DNA of 64,000 nt from Streptomyces sp. NBC_01481 (GTDB taxonomy: Bacteria > Actinomycetota > Actinomycetes > Streptomycetales > Streptomycetaceae). How positions within the stretch are numbered: the stretch's first letter is position 1; the number at the start of each line of letters is the position of its first letter. The position numbers and the translations under genes are program-made. Positions 38,045-47,613 of the stretch are shown one piece after another. The DNA lies in assembly GCF_026339995.1 (NCBI RefSeq), contig NZ_JAPEPT010000002.1:124001-188000 (forward strand), given 5' to 3'. Under the pieces are notes generated by a model that saw only the letters and a program-made list of their open reading frames with translations, made no database searches and was not told the DNA's origin.

Positions 38045-38494
38045 ATGGAGAACGCGCGGTACGGGGAGTGGCTGCGGGCGGCCGTCGAGGAGGCCAGGAC
38101 CGGCCTCGCGGAGGGCGGGATCCCTATCGGGGCCGCGCTGTACGGCGCGGACGGGAGCCTGCTGGGGCGCGGCCACAACCGGCGGGTGCAGGACGGCGAT
38201 CCGTCGATGCACGCGGAAACAGCCGCCTTCCGGGCGGCCGGGCGGCAGCGCTCGTACCGGGGCACGACCATGGTCACGACCCTCTCGCCGTGCTGGTACT
38301 GCAGCGGCCTGGTCCGGCAGTTCGGGATCTCCCGGGTGGTGATCGGCGAGGCTGCCACGTTCCACGGCGGGCACGACTGGCTGGCCGAACACGGCGTGGA
38401 GATCGTGCTGTTGGACGACGCCGAGTGCAGGACCCTGATGGAGGACTTCATCAGGGAACGTCCCGAACTGTGGAGCGAGGACATCGGTGACTGA
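38045..38494 (+). CDS. Cytosine/nucleoside deaminase
   Basis: Protein of 149 residues of the CDA/CodA-like zinc deaminase fold. The zinc site is His56-Ala-Glu58 with P82-C83-W-Y-C86, matching yeast-type cytosine deaminases. The segment N-R-R-V-Q-D-G-D-P-S-M precedes the His. It probably deaminates cytosine or a related base. The ATG has GGAAGG 8 bases upstream. Its last 8 bases overlap the next gene, so expression is coupled with the oxygenase. Confidence 0.85.
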   Translation: MENARYGEWLRAAVEEARTGLAEGGIPIGAALYGADGSLLGRGHNRRVQDGDPSMHAETAAFRAAGRQRSYRGTTMVTTLSPCWYCSGLVRQFGISRVVIGEAATFHGGHDWLAEHGVEIVLLDDAECRTLMEDFIRERPELWSEDIGD

Positions 38495-39416
38495 ACCCAG
38501 GATTCCCACCATCGATCTGCGCCTCTGGTCCCCCGGGGACCCGGCCGCCCGTGCCGCCGTCGCGGCGATGGTCGACAAGGCCCTGCAGCGCGCCGGATTC
38601 CTCCTGGTCACGGGCCATGGAGTCGATCCGGGACTGCGCGGACGGATCCGGGAGGCGGCGGGAGAGTTCTTCCGGCTGCCCGAGGCGGCGAAGGAGCGGT
38701 ACGCCGTGCGGGTCGGTGGACGCGGCTGGCTGGGCCCGGGCGCGGAGGCCAACGCCTATGCGGAAGGCACCGAGTCTCCCCCGGATCTGAAGGAGTCGCT
38801 GTCCTTCGCGGCGGACGAGCCGACCGGCGACCCGGCGGTGGACGCGGAGTGGTTCCTGCCCAACACCTGGCCGCACGAGGTGCCGCGGCTCAAGGCTTTG
38901 GTCGAGGCGTATCTCGGGCAGATGCGGGAGCTGTCGGACCGGCTCCTCGGACTCCTCGGCGTCGCGCTGGGCGAGCCGGAGACCTTCTTCACCCGGCACA
39001 CCGGGCACCCCACCTGGGGCTTCAACATCAACTGGTACCCGGGCCGGGACCGGCTCGGCGACCCGCGGCCGGGCCAGTTCCGCATCGGCCCGCACACCGA
39101 CTTCGGCACGGTCACGGTCCTGGACCGGCAGGCGGGCAGGGGCGGGCTCCAGGTCTTCACCGACGAGGGCGGCTGGGAGGACGCGCCGTACGACCCCGAT
39201 GCCTTCACCGTCAACATCGGCGATCTGATGGCCCGCTGGACGGGCGACCGCTGGCGCTCGGGCCGCCACCGGGTGCTGCCACCGCCCGCGGACGCGCCCG
39301 CGGAGGAGCTGATCTCGCTGGTCTACTTCTACGAGTGCGACCCGGGCACGGACGTCCTGGGCATCGACTCGCACACCTATCTGCGGGCTCAGCTCGACGC
39401 GATCACGGCCGGCTGA
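38487..39416 (+). CDS. Isopenicillin N synthase-like non-haem iron oxygenase
   Basis: Protein of 309 residues in the 2OG-Fe(II)/IPNS family. The iron ligands are His203 and Asp205 (H-T-D) and His261 (G-R-H-R). The R-x-S motif that anchors 2-oxoglutarate or substrate is expected near residue 278 but reads L-I-S, so the usual Arg is not visible. GTG start, overlapping the deaminase gene by 8 bases. The pairing suggests a shared pathway on a nucleobase or derived compound, which is inference. Confidence 0.82.
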   Translation: MTEPRIPTIDLRLWSPGDPAARAAVAAMVDKALQRAGFLLVTGHGVDPGLRGRIREAAGEFFRLPEAAKERYAVRVGGRGWLGPGAEANAYAEGTESPPDLKESLSFAADEPTGDPAVDAEWFLPNTWPHEVPRLKALVEAYLGQMRELSDRLLGLLGVALGEPETFFTRHTGHPTWGFNINWYPGRDRLGDPRPGQFRIGPHTDFGTVTVLDRQAGRGGLQVFTDEGGWEDAPYDPDAFTVNIGDLMARWTGDRWRSGRHRVLPPPADAPAEELISLVYFYECDPGTDVLGIDSHTYLRAQLDAITAG

Positions 39417-39716
39417 CGTACTCCTCGCGCAACTCCTGCCACCGCTCGGGCGTCCAGCGCGGCCGCGAGCAGCGGCCCCGCCGATCCTCGGTTCGAGGAC
39501 ATCCACGGCGGCGAGCCAGATGGGCATCCCCTCCGGCGTGGCGACGGCAGCCCAGACCCGCACCACCGCATGCGGCAGCCGGAGCTCGAAGCGCAGCAGT
39601 CACGGCCGCAGCGAACCGCCGTCCCCCGCTGCCGCCGCCGAACATGCGTACGCGTCGAAGAGCTCCCCGAAGGCCTCTCGGTCCCCCGCCCGGATCCGGG
39701 CTCGCAGAGTGTCCAC
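39403..39716 (-). pseudogene. Broken sigma-factor-like gene fragment
   Basis: A GTG at 39716 with GGAGGG just upstream opens D-T-L-R-A-R-I-R-A-G-D-R-E-A-F-G-E-L-F-D-A-Y, a clear N-terminus of an ECF-type RNA polymerase sigma factor, but the frame breaks within 30 residues. Readable fragments continue in other minus-strand frames (V-R-V-W-A-A-V-A-T-P-E-G-M-P near 39560, and R-W-T-P-E-R-W-Q-E-L ending at 39403). The fragments seem to come from a sigma factor joined, by deletion, to a different protein. Too short to work. Confidence 0.6.
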
Positions 39717-39740
39717 ACCCTCCAACTGTCCGTACGACAA

Positions 39741-39779
39741 AGGCCGGTTCCCGTGACGTGGGTCACAGGGAACCGGCCT
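39741..39779. terminator. Strong bidirectional terminator
   Basis: AGGCCGGTTCCC (39741-39752) pairs perfectly with GGGAACCGGCCT (39768-39779), with an inner GTGAC/GTCAC pair. It lies 20 bases beyond the ccsB stop, and on the minus strand the stem is followed by TTTGTC. It should end the ccs transcript. Confidence 0.8.
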
Positions 39780-39799
39780 CGGGCGCCGTACGGGAAGGG

Positions 39800-40882
39800 T
39801 CAGACCCCGGCGTAGGAGTGCTTGCCGGTGACGAAGATGTTCACGCCGTAGTAGTTGAAGAGCCAGCAGCCGAAGGCGATGAGCGCCAGGGTGGCCGCCT
39901 TGCGGCCCTTCCAGCCCGCAGTGGCGCGTGCGTGCAGGTAGCAGGCGTACGCGACCCAGGTGATGAAGGACCAGACCTCCTTCGGGTCCCAGCCCCAGTA
40001 GCGGCCCCAGGCGTCGCCCGCCCAGATCGCGCCCGCGATGATCGTGAAGGTCCACAGCGGGAAGACCGCGGCATTGATGCGGTACGAGAACTTGTCGAGC
40101 GAGGCGGCCGCGGGCAGGCGTTCCAGGACCGAGGTGGCGAAGGAGCCGGGCTTCACGCCGCGGGCCAGCTTGTTCTCGTAGCTGTCGCGGAACAGGTAGA
40201 GCAGGGTGCCGACCGCGCCCAGGTAGAAGACCGCGCCGCAGAAGATCGCGGTGGAGACATGGATCCACAGCCAGTACGAGTGCAGGGCCGGGACCAGTTG
40301 GTCGCTGTCGGTGTAGAGCCAGGTGGTGGCGATGCCGAGGTCGAGGAGGACCGTGGTGACCAGCAGGAGGCCCATCCAGCGGACGTTCTTCCTCGCCAGC
40401 AGGAAGCCGAGGTACGCGCCGACCGCCACCGTGGAGAAGGTGATGGAGAACTCGTACATGTTGCCCCAGGGGGCCCGCTGCACCGACATCGCGCGGGCCA
40501 CGACGCCGCCCGCCTCGACCAGGAAGGCCAGGACCGTCAGCGAGACGGCGATCCGGCCGTACAGGTCGCCCTTCTCGGTGCCGCCGGCCGCGCCGGGACC
40601 GTCCGGGACGTCGCGGGTGCCGGCCGCCGAGCGGGTGATGACCTTGGGCCTGTCCAGTACGGCGGTGCCGCCGGCCTGCTTGACCCGGACCGCGACCGAG
40701 GGGGCCGCGGCGGACCCGGCGCCGGTCAGCGCGGCGGCCGTGCGGCCGACCTTGCTGCGGCTGCCGAAGACCCATTCCGCGATGTGCGCGAAGAAGGCCA
40801 GCGTGTAGACGGCCATCGACGAATAGATCAGCACATTGCTGATGTGCGCGAGATTCTCGTTGGTTGCGGCGGCGAGAGTCAC
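39800..40882 (-). CDS. ccsB: Cytochrome c biogenesis protein CcsB (ResC-like)
   Basis: Membrane protein of 360 residues of the system II cytochrome c maturation complex, which with ResB/Ccs1 exports haem and attaches it to apocytochromes outside the membrane. The haem-handling Trp-rich motif is W-G-W-D-P-K-E-V-W-S near residue 285. About eight helices are visible, the last near the C-terminus. GTG start at 40882 overlaps the resB stop by 4 bases (GTGA). It is the last gene of the tlpA-ccdA-resB-ccsB transcript. Confidence 0.92.
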   Translation of the reverse strand: MTLAAATNENLAHISNVLIYSSMAVYTLAFFAHIAEWVFGSRSKVGRTAAALTGAGSAAAPSVAVRVKQAGGTAVLDRPKVITRSAAGTRDVPDGPGAAGGTEKGDLYGRIAVSLTVLAFLVEAGGVVARAMSVQRAPWGNMYEFSITFSTVAVGAYLGFLLARKNVRWMGLLLVTTVLLDLGIATTWLYTDSDQLVPALHSYWLWIHVSTAIFCGAVFYLGAVGTLLYLFRDSYENKLARGVKPGSFATSVLERLPAAASLDKFSYRINAAVFPLWTFTIIAGAIWAGDAWGRYWGWDPKEVWSFITWVAYACYLHARATAGWKGRKAATLALIAFGCWLFNYYGVNIFVTGKHSYAGV

Positions 40883-42576
40883 TTCTCAGCCCCTTCGGCA
40901 GGTACGTCTGAGGAATCGGGCGCCGTCGGCGCCTCGGCGTTGAGGGTCAGGGCCAGATCGCCCAGCTCTTCGGGAAGCTTCGGGGACTCGCTGCGGCCGA
41001 GTCCCGCCATTTCGACGACGGTCACGCCGTCCTCACCGGTCACGGCCCGCACCCAGACCCGGCGGCGCTGGATGAACAGCGAGCCGACGAGGCCCGCGAT
41101 GGCGGCGATGGCGCCGGTCAGCGCCCAGCCGTTGCCGGGCTGCTGCGAGATCTGGAAGCTCGCCCACTCCTTCACTTCCTTCTCGAAGGTGATGGAGCCC
41201 GCGCCGCCCGGGAGGGTCATCTTCTCGCCGGGCAGCAGCCGCGCCTTGAGGATCTGGCCCTTGGCGTCCTTGAACTGGGTCATCTTGGCGGTGTCGAGCT
41301 GGTACACGTTCTGCGGCAGGCCCGCGTTGACCCCGAGGCTGCCGTGGTAGCCGGTCAGCGCGATCACGGGGAACTCGAGGCCGGGGAACTGCGAGAACAT
41401 GGTGCCCTTGCCCGCGCCGCCGAACGTCGGCACGAAGAAGGCCTGGAAGCCCAGCTGGTCCTTCTTGCCGTCCTTGTCCCGGTAGCCGTCCATCACCTTG
41501 ATCGCGCCGGTCGACGTGATGTTGTTGTCGATCGGCAGCAGCGGGACGGCGCCGTTGAAGACGACCTTGCCGCGGCCGTCCCGGACGGTGACGACGGGCG
41601 CGTACCCGTGCGAGAGCAGATAGACCTTGGTGCCGTCGATGACCAGGGGCTTGTTGACCTGGATGACGGACTTCTTGTCCGGGCCGCCGCCCTGGGAGTA
41701 GGTGACCCCGGCCTCGAAGGTGCGCGGTGTGCCGCGCTGCGGCCCGCTCTTCTCGTACGTACCCGTGAACCGGTCCAGCTTGAAGGTGAACGGCACGAGG
41801 TTGTCCGTGCGGAACAGCGAGCCGGACCTGAAGTCGTCGTACTGGGTGAGGGTGTTGGAGAAGCCGTCGCCCTCGACGATCAGCTTGCCGCCCTCGGACT
41901 TGAAGAGCTGTCCCGCGGCGAAGGCCACCAGCATCACGATCAGCGCGATGTGGAAGACCAGGTTGCCGGCCTCGCGCAGATAGCCCTTCTCGGCGGCGAC
42001 CGCGTCACCGACGGTGTGGGCGCGGAAGCGGCGCTTCTTCAGCATCGCGAGCGCGGCCTCACGCACCTGCTCGGGCTCGGTGTGCGTACGCCAGGTCGTG
42101 TACGCGGGCAGCCGGGTCAGCCGTCCGGGCGCGCCCGGCGGGCGGCCGCGCAGCTGCCCGACGAACTGCCAGGAGCGCGGCACGATGCAGCCGATGAGCG
42201 AGACGAACAGCAGGATGTAGATCGCCGAGAACCACACCGAGCTGTAGACGTCGAAGAACTGCAGCTTCTCGTAGATCGGCGAGACCGTCGTGTGGGTCTC
42301 CTTGAAGGTCCGCACCTTCAGCTCGTCCACGCTGTTCTGCGGGATCAGCGAGCCGGGGATCGCACCGAGCGAGAGCAGGAAGAGCAGGATCAGCGCGACC
42401 CGCATCGACGTCAGCTGCCGCCAGAACCAGCGGACCCAGCCGACGACCGAGAGCGAGGGCCCGCCGGTGAGCTCCTCGCGGGGGGCGGTGGACAGCTGGG
42501 CGCCGGCCGCGCCGAGGTCCTTGCCGTCCTGGGCGTCCCCGCCGTCGCGCTGCTCTTCGGTCTCCGTCGTGCTCAT
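40879..42576 (-). CDS. resB: Cytochrome c biogenesis protein ResB (Ccs1)
   Basis: Membrane protein of 565 residues. The N-terminal tail of about 55 residues is acidic and polar; two helices follow near residues 62 and 115 and another pair near 185; the large C-terminal half (P-F-T-F-K-L-D-R-F then R-D-G-R-G-K) is extracytoplasmic and ends with a final helix. This is the partner of CcsB in haem delivery. It starts 5 bases after the ccdA stop and overlaps ccsB by 4 bases. Confidence 0.92.
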   Translation of the reverse strand: MSTTETEEQRDGGDAQDGKDLGAAGAQLSTAPREELTGGPSLSVVGWVRWFWRQLTSMRVALILLFLLSLGAIPGSLIPQNSVDELKVRTFKETHTTVSPIYEKLQFFDVYSSVWFSAIYILLFVSLIGCIVPRSWQFVGQLRGRPPGAPGRLTRLPAYTTWRTHTEPEQVREAALAMLKKRRFRAHTVGDAVAAEKGYLREAGNLVFHIALIVMLVAFAAGQLFKSEGGKLIVEGDGFSNTLTQYDDFRSGSLFRTDNLVPFTFKLDRFTGTYEKSGPQRGTPRTFEAGVTYSQGGGPDKKSVIQVNKPLVIDGTKVYLLSHGYAPVVTVRDGRGKVVFNGAVPLLPIDNNITSTGAIKVMDGYRDKDGKKDQLGFQAFFVPTFGGAGKGTMFSQFPGLEFPVIALTGYHGSLGVNAGLPQNVYQLDTAKMTQFKDAKGQILKARLLPGEKMTLPGGAGSITFEKEVKEWASFQISQQPGNGWALTGAIAAIAGLVGSLFIQRRRVWVRAVTGEDGVTVVEMAGLGRSESPKLPEELGDLALTLNAEAPTAPDSSDVPAEGAEK

Positions 42577-42581
42577 GGAAC

Positions 42582-43319
42582 TCAGATCCCCACCGTGAAG
42601 CCATTGGTCCAGCCCTGCATGTCCTGCACCAGGCTGTCCCAGACGCCGGTCAGCAGCAGCAGACCGGTCGCGATCATCATGATGCCGCCGATCCGCATCA
42701 CCCAGGCGTAGTGGCGCTTGACCCACCCGAAGGCGCCGAGCGCCTTGCGGAAGGCCACCGCCGCGAGGACGAAGGGCAGTCCGAGGCCGATGCAGTACGC
42801 GACCGTCAGTATGGCCCCCCGGCCGGCGCTCGCCTGCTCGGCGGCCAGCGCGTTCACGGACGCGAGCGTCGGGCCGATGCACGGCGTCCAGCCGACCCCG
42901 AACAGCGCGCCGAGCAGCGGTGCGCCGACGAGCCCGGTCACCGGCCGCTTGTGGATACGGAATTCGCGCTGCGTGAGCCAGGGCATCAGCCCCATGAAGA
43001 ACACGCCCAGCAGGATCATCAGCACGCCGAGGACCTTGGAGAGCGTCTCCTTCTCGGCCTGCAGGCTCGCGCCGAAGTAGCCGAAGAGGGCGCCGCCGGA
43101 GACGAAGACGGCGGTGAATCCGAGGACGAAGAGGGATGCTCCCGCGACCATCCGGCCGCGCTTGGCCTCGGCCAGGTCGGTGCCGCTGACTCCGGTGACG
43201 TAGGAGAGGTAGCCGGGTACGAGAGGCAGCACGCACGGCGAGAAGAAGGAGACGAGACCGCCGAGTACGGCGATGGGCAGCGCGAGCAGCAGCGCACCGC
43301 TGAAGACCGTCTCATTCAC
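42582..43319 (-). CDS. ccdA: Cytochrome c biogenesis protein CcdA
   Basis: Membrane protein of 245 residues with six helices. It passes electrons from cytoplasmic thioredoxin to extracytoplasmic thiol proteins that keep the haem-binding Cys residues of apocytochrome c reduced. Conserved P-C-V-L-P-L-V-P near residue 29 and G-W-T-P-C-I-G-P near 143 each carry a Cys of the redox pair. It lies 31 bases downstream of the thioredoxin-like lipoprotein gene. Confidence 0.92.
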   Translation of the reverse strand: MNETVFSGALLLALPIAVLGGLVSFFSPCVLPLVPGYLSYVTGVSGTDLAEAKRGRMVAGASLFVLGFTAVFVSGGALFGYFGASLQAEKETLSKVLGVLMILLGVFFMGLMPWLTQREFRIHKRPVTGLVGAPLLGALFGVGWTPCIGPTLASVNALAAEQASAGRGAILTVAYCIGLGLPFVLAAVAFRKALGAFGWVKRHYAWVMRIGGIMMIATGLLLLTGVWDSLVQDMQGWTNGFTVGI

Positions 43320-43350
43320 CGCGACTCACCTCGCGAGGACCGTTCCACGA

Positions 43351-43956
43351 TCACTTCTCCGCGACCAGCGGATCGATGATCTTGTGGAGTCCCTCGGTGT
43401 CGAGAGCCATGAGCGAGCGTGCCGCGATCTTTCCCTCCCGGTCGAGAACGATCGTGGAGGGAATGGCCTGCGGATTGAGGCTGCCCTTGGGGAAGCCGTT
43501 GACGATCAGCTTGCCCACCGGGTCGTACAGGCTCGGATAGCCGATCTCGTAATCCTTCTCGAAGGCGAGAGCCGGACCCTTGTTGGAGTCGCGGGTATTG
43601 ATCCCGACGAACTCGACACCCTTGGCCTTGGTCTCCTTGGCGACCTTCGCGAAATGCGGTGCCTCGGCGCGGCAGGGCGGGCACCAGGAGCCCCAGACGT
43701 TCATCACGACGACCTTGCCCTTGAGGTCGGCGACGTCGAGCTGCTTGCCGTCGAGGGTCTCACCGGAGAGCGTGTGCGGTGTGGTGCGCTTGTTCTTGGC
43801 GACGGTGGAGATGCCACCGGTGTCGGTGACGAAGTTGGTGTCGCCGCCACCGCCGGACTTGCCGTTGGAGTCACCGCTGCAGGCCGACAGGGCGAGTGCG
43901 CCGACAGCGACCACGGCGGTCAGCAGGGCGGCGCGGGGGGCACGGCTGAGGCTCAT
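43351..43956 (-). CDS. Thioredoxin-like lipoprotein (TlpA/ResA type)
   Basis: Protein of 201 residues. The signal peptide ends with a lipobox, L-S-A-C26, so it is an anchored lipoprotein. The thioredoxin domain has W-C92-P-P-C95. The role is reduction of apocytochrome c thiols, receiving electrons from CcdA. It is the first gene of the ccs transcript. Relatives are called ResA or TlpA, so no single symbol is given. Confidence 0.9.
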   Translation of the reverse strand: MSLSRAPRAALLTAVVAVGALALSACSGDSNGKSGGGGDTNFVTDTGGISTVAKNKRTTPHTLSGETLDGKQLDVADLKGKVVVMNVWGSWCPPCRAEAPHFAKVAKETKAKGVEFVGINTRDSNKGPALAFEKDYEIGYPSLYDPVGKLIVNGFPKGSLNPQAIPSTIVLDREGKIAARSLMALDTEGLHKIIDPLVAEK

Positions 43957-44024
43957 GTGAAAAGTTTCGCATGGCGGTTCCGCGGATCATTCCGCGCCCC
44001 CCTGGGTGCCTGTGAAGCCCCTTG

Positions 44025-45266
44025 TCAGGCTGCCTTGAAGAATGTGTTCCAGCCGCCTGCCGGGGACTGACCGACCTCGAGCGTACGGAGCTTGGCGAGC
44101 ACCTGCGGGTCCTGGACATCGAGCCAGTCGCAGAACTGCCGGAAGGAGACCAGACGTACGTCCTTCTTGCCGGCCATGACCTTGAGCGCCTCTTCGACGG
44201 CGTCCATGTAGATGCCGCCGTTCCACTGCTCGAAGTGGTTGCCTATGTAGAAGGGAGCGCGATTGCTCTCGTAGGCCCGGTTGAATCCGGCGAGGTACGC
44301 CTCGGTGGCCTGCTTCTTCCAGCCGGGATAGCGCTCGGGCATGCCCTTGGTCGAATTGTTCGACTGATTGGCGAGGATGTTGTAGTCCATCGAGAGCACC
44401 TCGAAGGAGTGTCCGGGGAACGGAATCTGCTGGAGCGGCAGATCCCACAGGCCTTGCCGCTTCTCGGGCCACGTCTGGCGGCCGCCGGGCGAGCTTGCGT
44501 CGTAGCGCCAGCCGAGCTTCTTCGCGGTGGGCAGCAGCTTGTCCTGGCCGAGCAGGCAGGGGGTGCGGGCGCCGACGAGTTCCTTGCGGTAGTCGAAGGG
44601 CAGCGGATCAATGTCCTTCCAGCCCGTGTTCGTACGCCACTCGGTGACGAACTTCACAGCCTGGTCTGTCTCGTTCTGCCAGTCGGCGGGCGACCAGTTG
44701 CCGACCGATCCCGAACCGCCGCAGAAGTGCCCGTTGAAGTGCGTGCCTATCTCATGGCCGTCGAGCCATGCCTGGCGTACGTACTTCAGCGTCTCCTTGA
44801 TGTGACCGTCGGTGAGATAACCGATGTCGGATGCGCCGATGCCGTTGTTCGGCGGGCGGTAGAGCGTCTTCTTCGACTCGGGGAGCAGATAGAGCCCGGA
44901 GAGGAAGAACGTCATCGCGGCGTCATGATTCTTCGCAAGTTCGAGGAAGCGCGGGAAGAGGCCGTTGCCGACCTCGCCCGCACCGTCCCAGGAAAAGATC
45001 ACGAATTGCGGCGGCGTCTGGCCCGGTTCGAGCCGAACGGGCCTGGGCGGCTGGTTCGGCTGCTTGCCGGTGTCGGACGTGGAGCCGTCACCGATGAGCC
45101 GGCCCTGACTCCTGGACGGGGAGGGCTTGCCGTCTCCGCCGGGTCCGGTCTGTCCCCCTTTACCCTGACTCAAGGAGCCGCAGCCCGCGATTCCGATCGC
45201 GGCTGCGGCTCCAAGTCCCGCCCCGAGCAAGCCCCTTCGACTGATGTCGCGCATCTCGTCCCCCAT
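44025..45266 (-). CDS. Tat-exported polysaccharide deacetylase-like lipoprotein
   Basis: Protein of 413 residues. The twin-arginine signal S-R-R-G-L-L-G-A-G leads to a lipobox ending G-I-A-G-C. The catalytic domain begins with F-V-I-F-S-W-D-G-A-G-E, has M-T-F-F-L-S-G-L-Y, then H-E-I-G-T-H-F-N-G-H-F, which supplies the metal-binding His pair, and a late S-F-R-Q-F-C-D-W-L. These match the NodB/polysaccharide deacetylase layout, with the first metal Asp as W-D. Substrate is probably a cell-wall glycan. The ATG at 45266 has GGGAG 7 bases upstream. Confidence 0.8.
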   Translation of the reverse strand: MGDEMRDISRRGLLGAGLGAAAAIGIAGCGSLSQGKGGQTGPGGDGKPSPSRSQGRLIGDGSTSDTGKQPNQPPRPVRLEPGQTPPQFVIFSWDGAGEVGNGLFPRFLELAKNHDAAMTFFLSGLYLLPESKKTLYRPPNNGIGASDIGYLTDGHIKETLKYVRQAWLDGHEIGTHFNGHFCGGSGSVGNWSPADWQNETDQAVKFVTEWRTNTGWKDIDPLPFDYRKELVGARTPCLLGQDKLLPTAKKLGWRYDASSPGGRQTWPEKRQGLWDLPLQQIPFPGHSFEVLSMDYNILANQSNNSTKGMPERYPGWKKQATEAYLAGFNRAYESNRAPFYIGNHFEQWNGGIYMDAVEEALKVMAGKKDVRLVSFRQFCDWLDVQDPQVLAKLRTLEVGQSPAGGWNTFFKAA

Positions 45267-45388
45267 CCACGCTCTCCCGGTCGGAGAGAGCACATCCAAA
45301 CCGGCAATGGTCTAGATGGACTTCCGGAGAGAGGGGTTCCGGGGACTGGCACTCATTTCGTGAAGGTTCGTGAAGAACTGTTTTCGAT

Positions 45389-46072
45389 CTACGCGCCGAA
45401 TGCTTTGGACTTGCCCTTCACAGGCTTTGCACCGGCGAGAAGATGAGCCGGAACAAGATCACGGGCGGGCTCGCTGTAACCGACAGAAACAATACGGTCG
45501 CCCTGATATGTGAACGTGGTCAGGGACGCGAGCGTGCATTGCCGGCGGCGCGGGTCGTGCCACAGCCGGCGCCGCTCCACGAAGCTGCGCACGATCCAGA
45601 TCGGCAGCTGATGGCTCACGCACACGGCCTCGTGCCCACGGGCCGCGTCCCGCGCCGCGTCGAGCGCGCCCATCATCCGTACGACCTGATCGACGTACGG
45701 CTCGCCCCAAGAGGGGCGGAACGGGTTGGTCAGATGCTTCCAGTTGGACGGCTTGCGCAGCGCGCCGTCGCCGACGCCGAAGGTCTTGCCCTCGAAGACG
45801 TTGGCCGCCTCGATCAGCCGCTCGTCGGTGTCGAGGGTGAGGCTGTGGCTCTTTGCCACGGGAGCCGCGGTCTCCTGGGCGCGCTCCAGCGGGGAGGAGA
45901 CGACATGGGTGATGTCGCGGTCCGCGAGATGCTCGGCGACCCGGTCGGCCATCTGCCGGCCGAGCTCGGAGAGGTGGTACCCGGCGCGGCGGCCGTAGAG
46001 CACACCGTCGGGGTTCTCGACCTCGCCGTGGCGCACCAGATGGACGACGGTGATGTCCTTGTCCTCGCTCAT
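45389..46072 (-). CDS. Histidine phosphatase family protein
   Basis: Protein of 227 residues of the phosphoglycerate-mutase-like histidine phosphatase family. The catalytic motif L-V-R14-H15-G16-E is at the N-terminus, and [10 protein letters not shown] and C-V-S-H-Q-L-P supply the remaining Arg and His. Substrate unknown. The start overlaps the hemL stop by 4 bases (ATGA), so it is translationally coupled to hemL. Confidence 0.88.
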   Translation of the reverse strand: MSEDKDITVVHLVRHGEVENPDGVLYGRRAGYHLSELGRQMADRVAEHLADRDITHVVSSPLERAQETAAPVAKSHSLTLDTDERLIEAANVFEGKTFGVGDGALRKPSNWKHLTNPFRPSWGEPYVDQVVRMMGALDAARDAARGHEAVCVSHQLPIWIVRSFVERRRLWHDPRRRQCTLASLTTFTYQGDRIVSVGYSEPARDLVPAHLLAGAKPVKGKSKAFGA

Positions 46073-47385
46073 GCGGACACCTCCGTCGCCTCGGCCGCGG
46101 CACGGGCGGCGGCGGGCAGCGCCGCCGCGATCCGCTCGACCGCCCGCTCGTCGTGGGCCGTGGAGACGAACCACGACTCGAAGGCGGACGGCGGCAGATA
46201 GACGCCCTGGGAGAGCATCGAGTGGAAGAAGGCGGTGAAGCGGAAGGACTCCTGCTTCTTGGCGTCCTCGTAGTTCGTGACGTCCGAGCCGGTGAAGAAG
46301 ACGGAGAACATGTTGCTCGCGCTCTGCAGCCGGTGAGCCACGCCCTCCTTGGAGAGCGCGTCGGTCACCAGCGACTGGATCTGCGCCGAGACGGCGTTGA
46401 TCTTCTCGTACGCGGCGTCGTCGAGCAGCCGGAGCTGCGCGAGCCCGGCGGCGGTGGCCACCGGGTTACCGGAGAGGGTGCCCGCCTGGTAGACCGGGCC
46501 GGCCGGGGCGAGATGGGCCATGACGTCCTGGCGGCCGCCGAAGGCCGCGGCGGGGAAGCCGCCGCCCATGACCTTGCCGAAGGTCATCAGGTCGGGCGCG
46601 ACGCCGTCCACGCCGTACCAGCCGGCCCTGGACGTACGGAAGCCGGTCATGACCTCGTCAGAGATGTACAGCGCGCCGTTCTCGGCGCAGGCAGCCCTGA
46701 GGCCCTCGTTGAAGCCCGGCCGCGGCGGGACCACGCCCATGTTGCCCGGCGACGCCTCGGTGATCACACAGGCGATCTCGCCGGGGTGTGCCCGGAAGGC
46801 CTCGTGCACGGCCTGGAGGTCGTTGTACGGCAGCACGATGGTGTCGCCCGCCTGCGCGCCCGTGACGCCGGGGGTGTCGGGCAGCCCGAAGGTCGCGACA
46901 CCCGAGCCGGCGGCGGCGAGCAGCGCGTCCACATGGCCGTGGTAGCAGCCCGCGAACTTCACGACCTTGGCGCGGCCCGTGAAACCGCGGGCCAGCCGGA
47001 TCGCGGACATCGTCGCTTCCGTACCGCTGGAAACCAGCCGTACCTGCTCGACGGGCTCGATACGGGCCACAATCTCCTCGGCGAGAGCCACCTCACCCTC
47101 GCCGGGCGTGCCGAAGGAGGTTCCGCGGGCCACGGCGGACTGCACGGCCTCGATGACGGCCGGGTGGGAGTGCCCGAGGATCATCGGTCCCCACGAGCAG
47201 ACGAGGTCGACGTACTCGCGCCCGTCGGCATCGGTGAGGTACGGACCCGTACCGGACACCATGAACCGGGGCGTACCGCCCACGGCTCGGAAGGCTCGGA
47301 CAGGAGAGTTCACGCCGCCGGGCGTCACGAGGGACGCACGGTCGAAAAGCGTCTGCGAAACGGGGGCTTCGTATGAATACGCCAC
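46069..47385 (-). CDS. hemL: Glutamate-1-semialdehyde 2,1-aminomutase
   Basis: Protein of 438 residues, the usual length. It converts glutamate-1-semialdehyde to 5-aminolevulinate in the C5 haem pathway. PLP-binding Lys271 lies in [11 protein letters not shown], and D243 in S-D-E-V contacts the cofactor. A glutamyl-tRNA reductase (hemA) is found at 59.4 kb, not in this operon. hemL is followed by the histidine phosphatase gene and sits upstream of the ccs cluster on the same strand, so haem synthesis and cytochrome c assembly genes are neighbours. Confidence 0.95.
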   Translation of the reverse strand: MAYSYEAPVSQTLFDRASLVTPGGVNSPVRAFRAVGGTPRFMVSGTGPYLTDADGREYVDLVCSWGPMILGHSHPAVIEAVQSAVARGTSFGTPGEGEVALAEEIVARIEPVEQVRLVSSGTEATMSAIRLARGFTGRAKVVKFAGCYHGHVDALLAAAGSGVATFGLPDTPGVTGAQAGDTIVLPYNDLQAVHEAFRAHPGEIACVITEASPGNMGVVPPRPGFNEGLRAACAENGALYISDEVMTGFRTSRAGWYGVDGVAPDLMTFGKVMGGGFPAAAFGGRQDVMAHLAPAGPVYQAGTLSGNPVATAAGLAQLRLLDDAAYEKINAVSAQIQSLVTDALSKEGVAHRLQSASNMFSVFFTGSDVTNYEDAKKQESFRFTAFFHSMLSQGVYLPPSAFESWFVSTAHDERAVERIAAALPAAARAAAEATEVSA

Positions 47386-47613
47386 TTTGGTCCTGATCTG
47401 CTATGCGGGTGTTCGGGGGGCCGGGACGGAGGATCTCGGCCACCGGTGAGCAGGGAGCGCGGTCTCCTCGTATTACGAAAGGGCGTCACCACGCTCGCGT
47501 CTGCGAAACTGGGGCGACACAGGGAAAGCTCACGGAATCCATGGTGTCAGAGCCTTCGACGTTCTTGCGGACTGGTGTTTCACAGCACGTTCGTGGGGGA
47601 GGTCACTGTCACG

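Noticed and set aside
39600..40775. A long fused minus-strand protein covering the sigma-factor start
   Set aside because: The frame is antisense-shifted relative to ccsB; only its last part, after a new GTG at 39716, is the sigma-factor relic.
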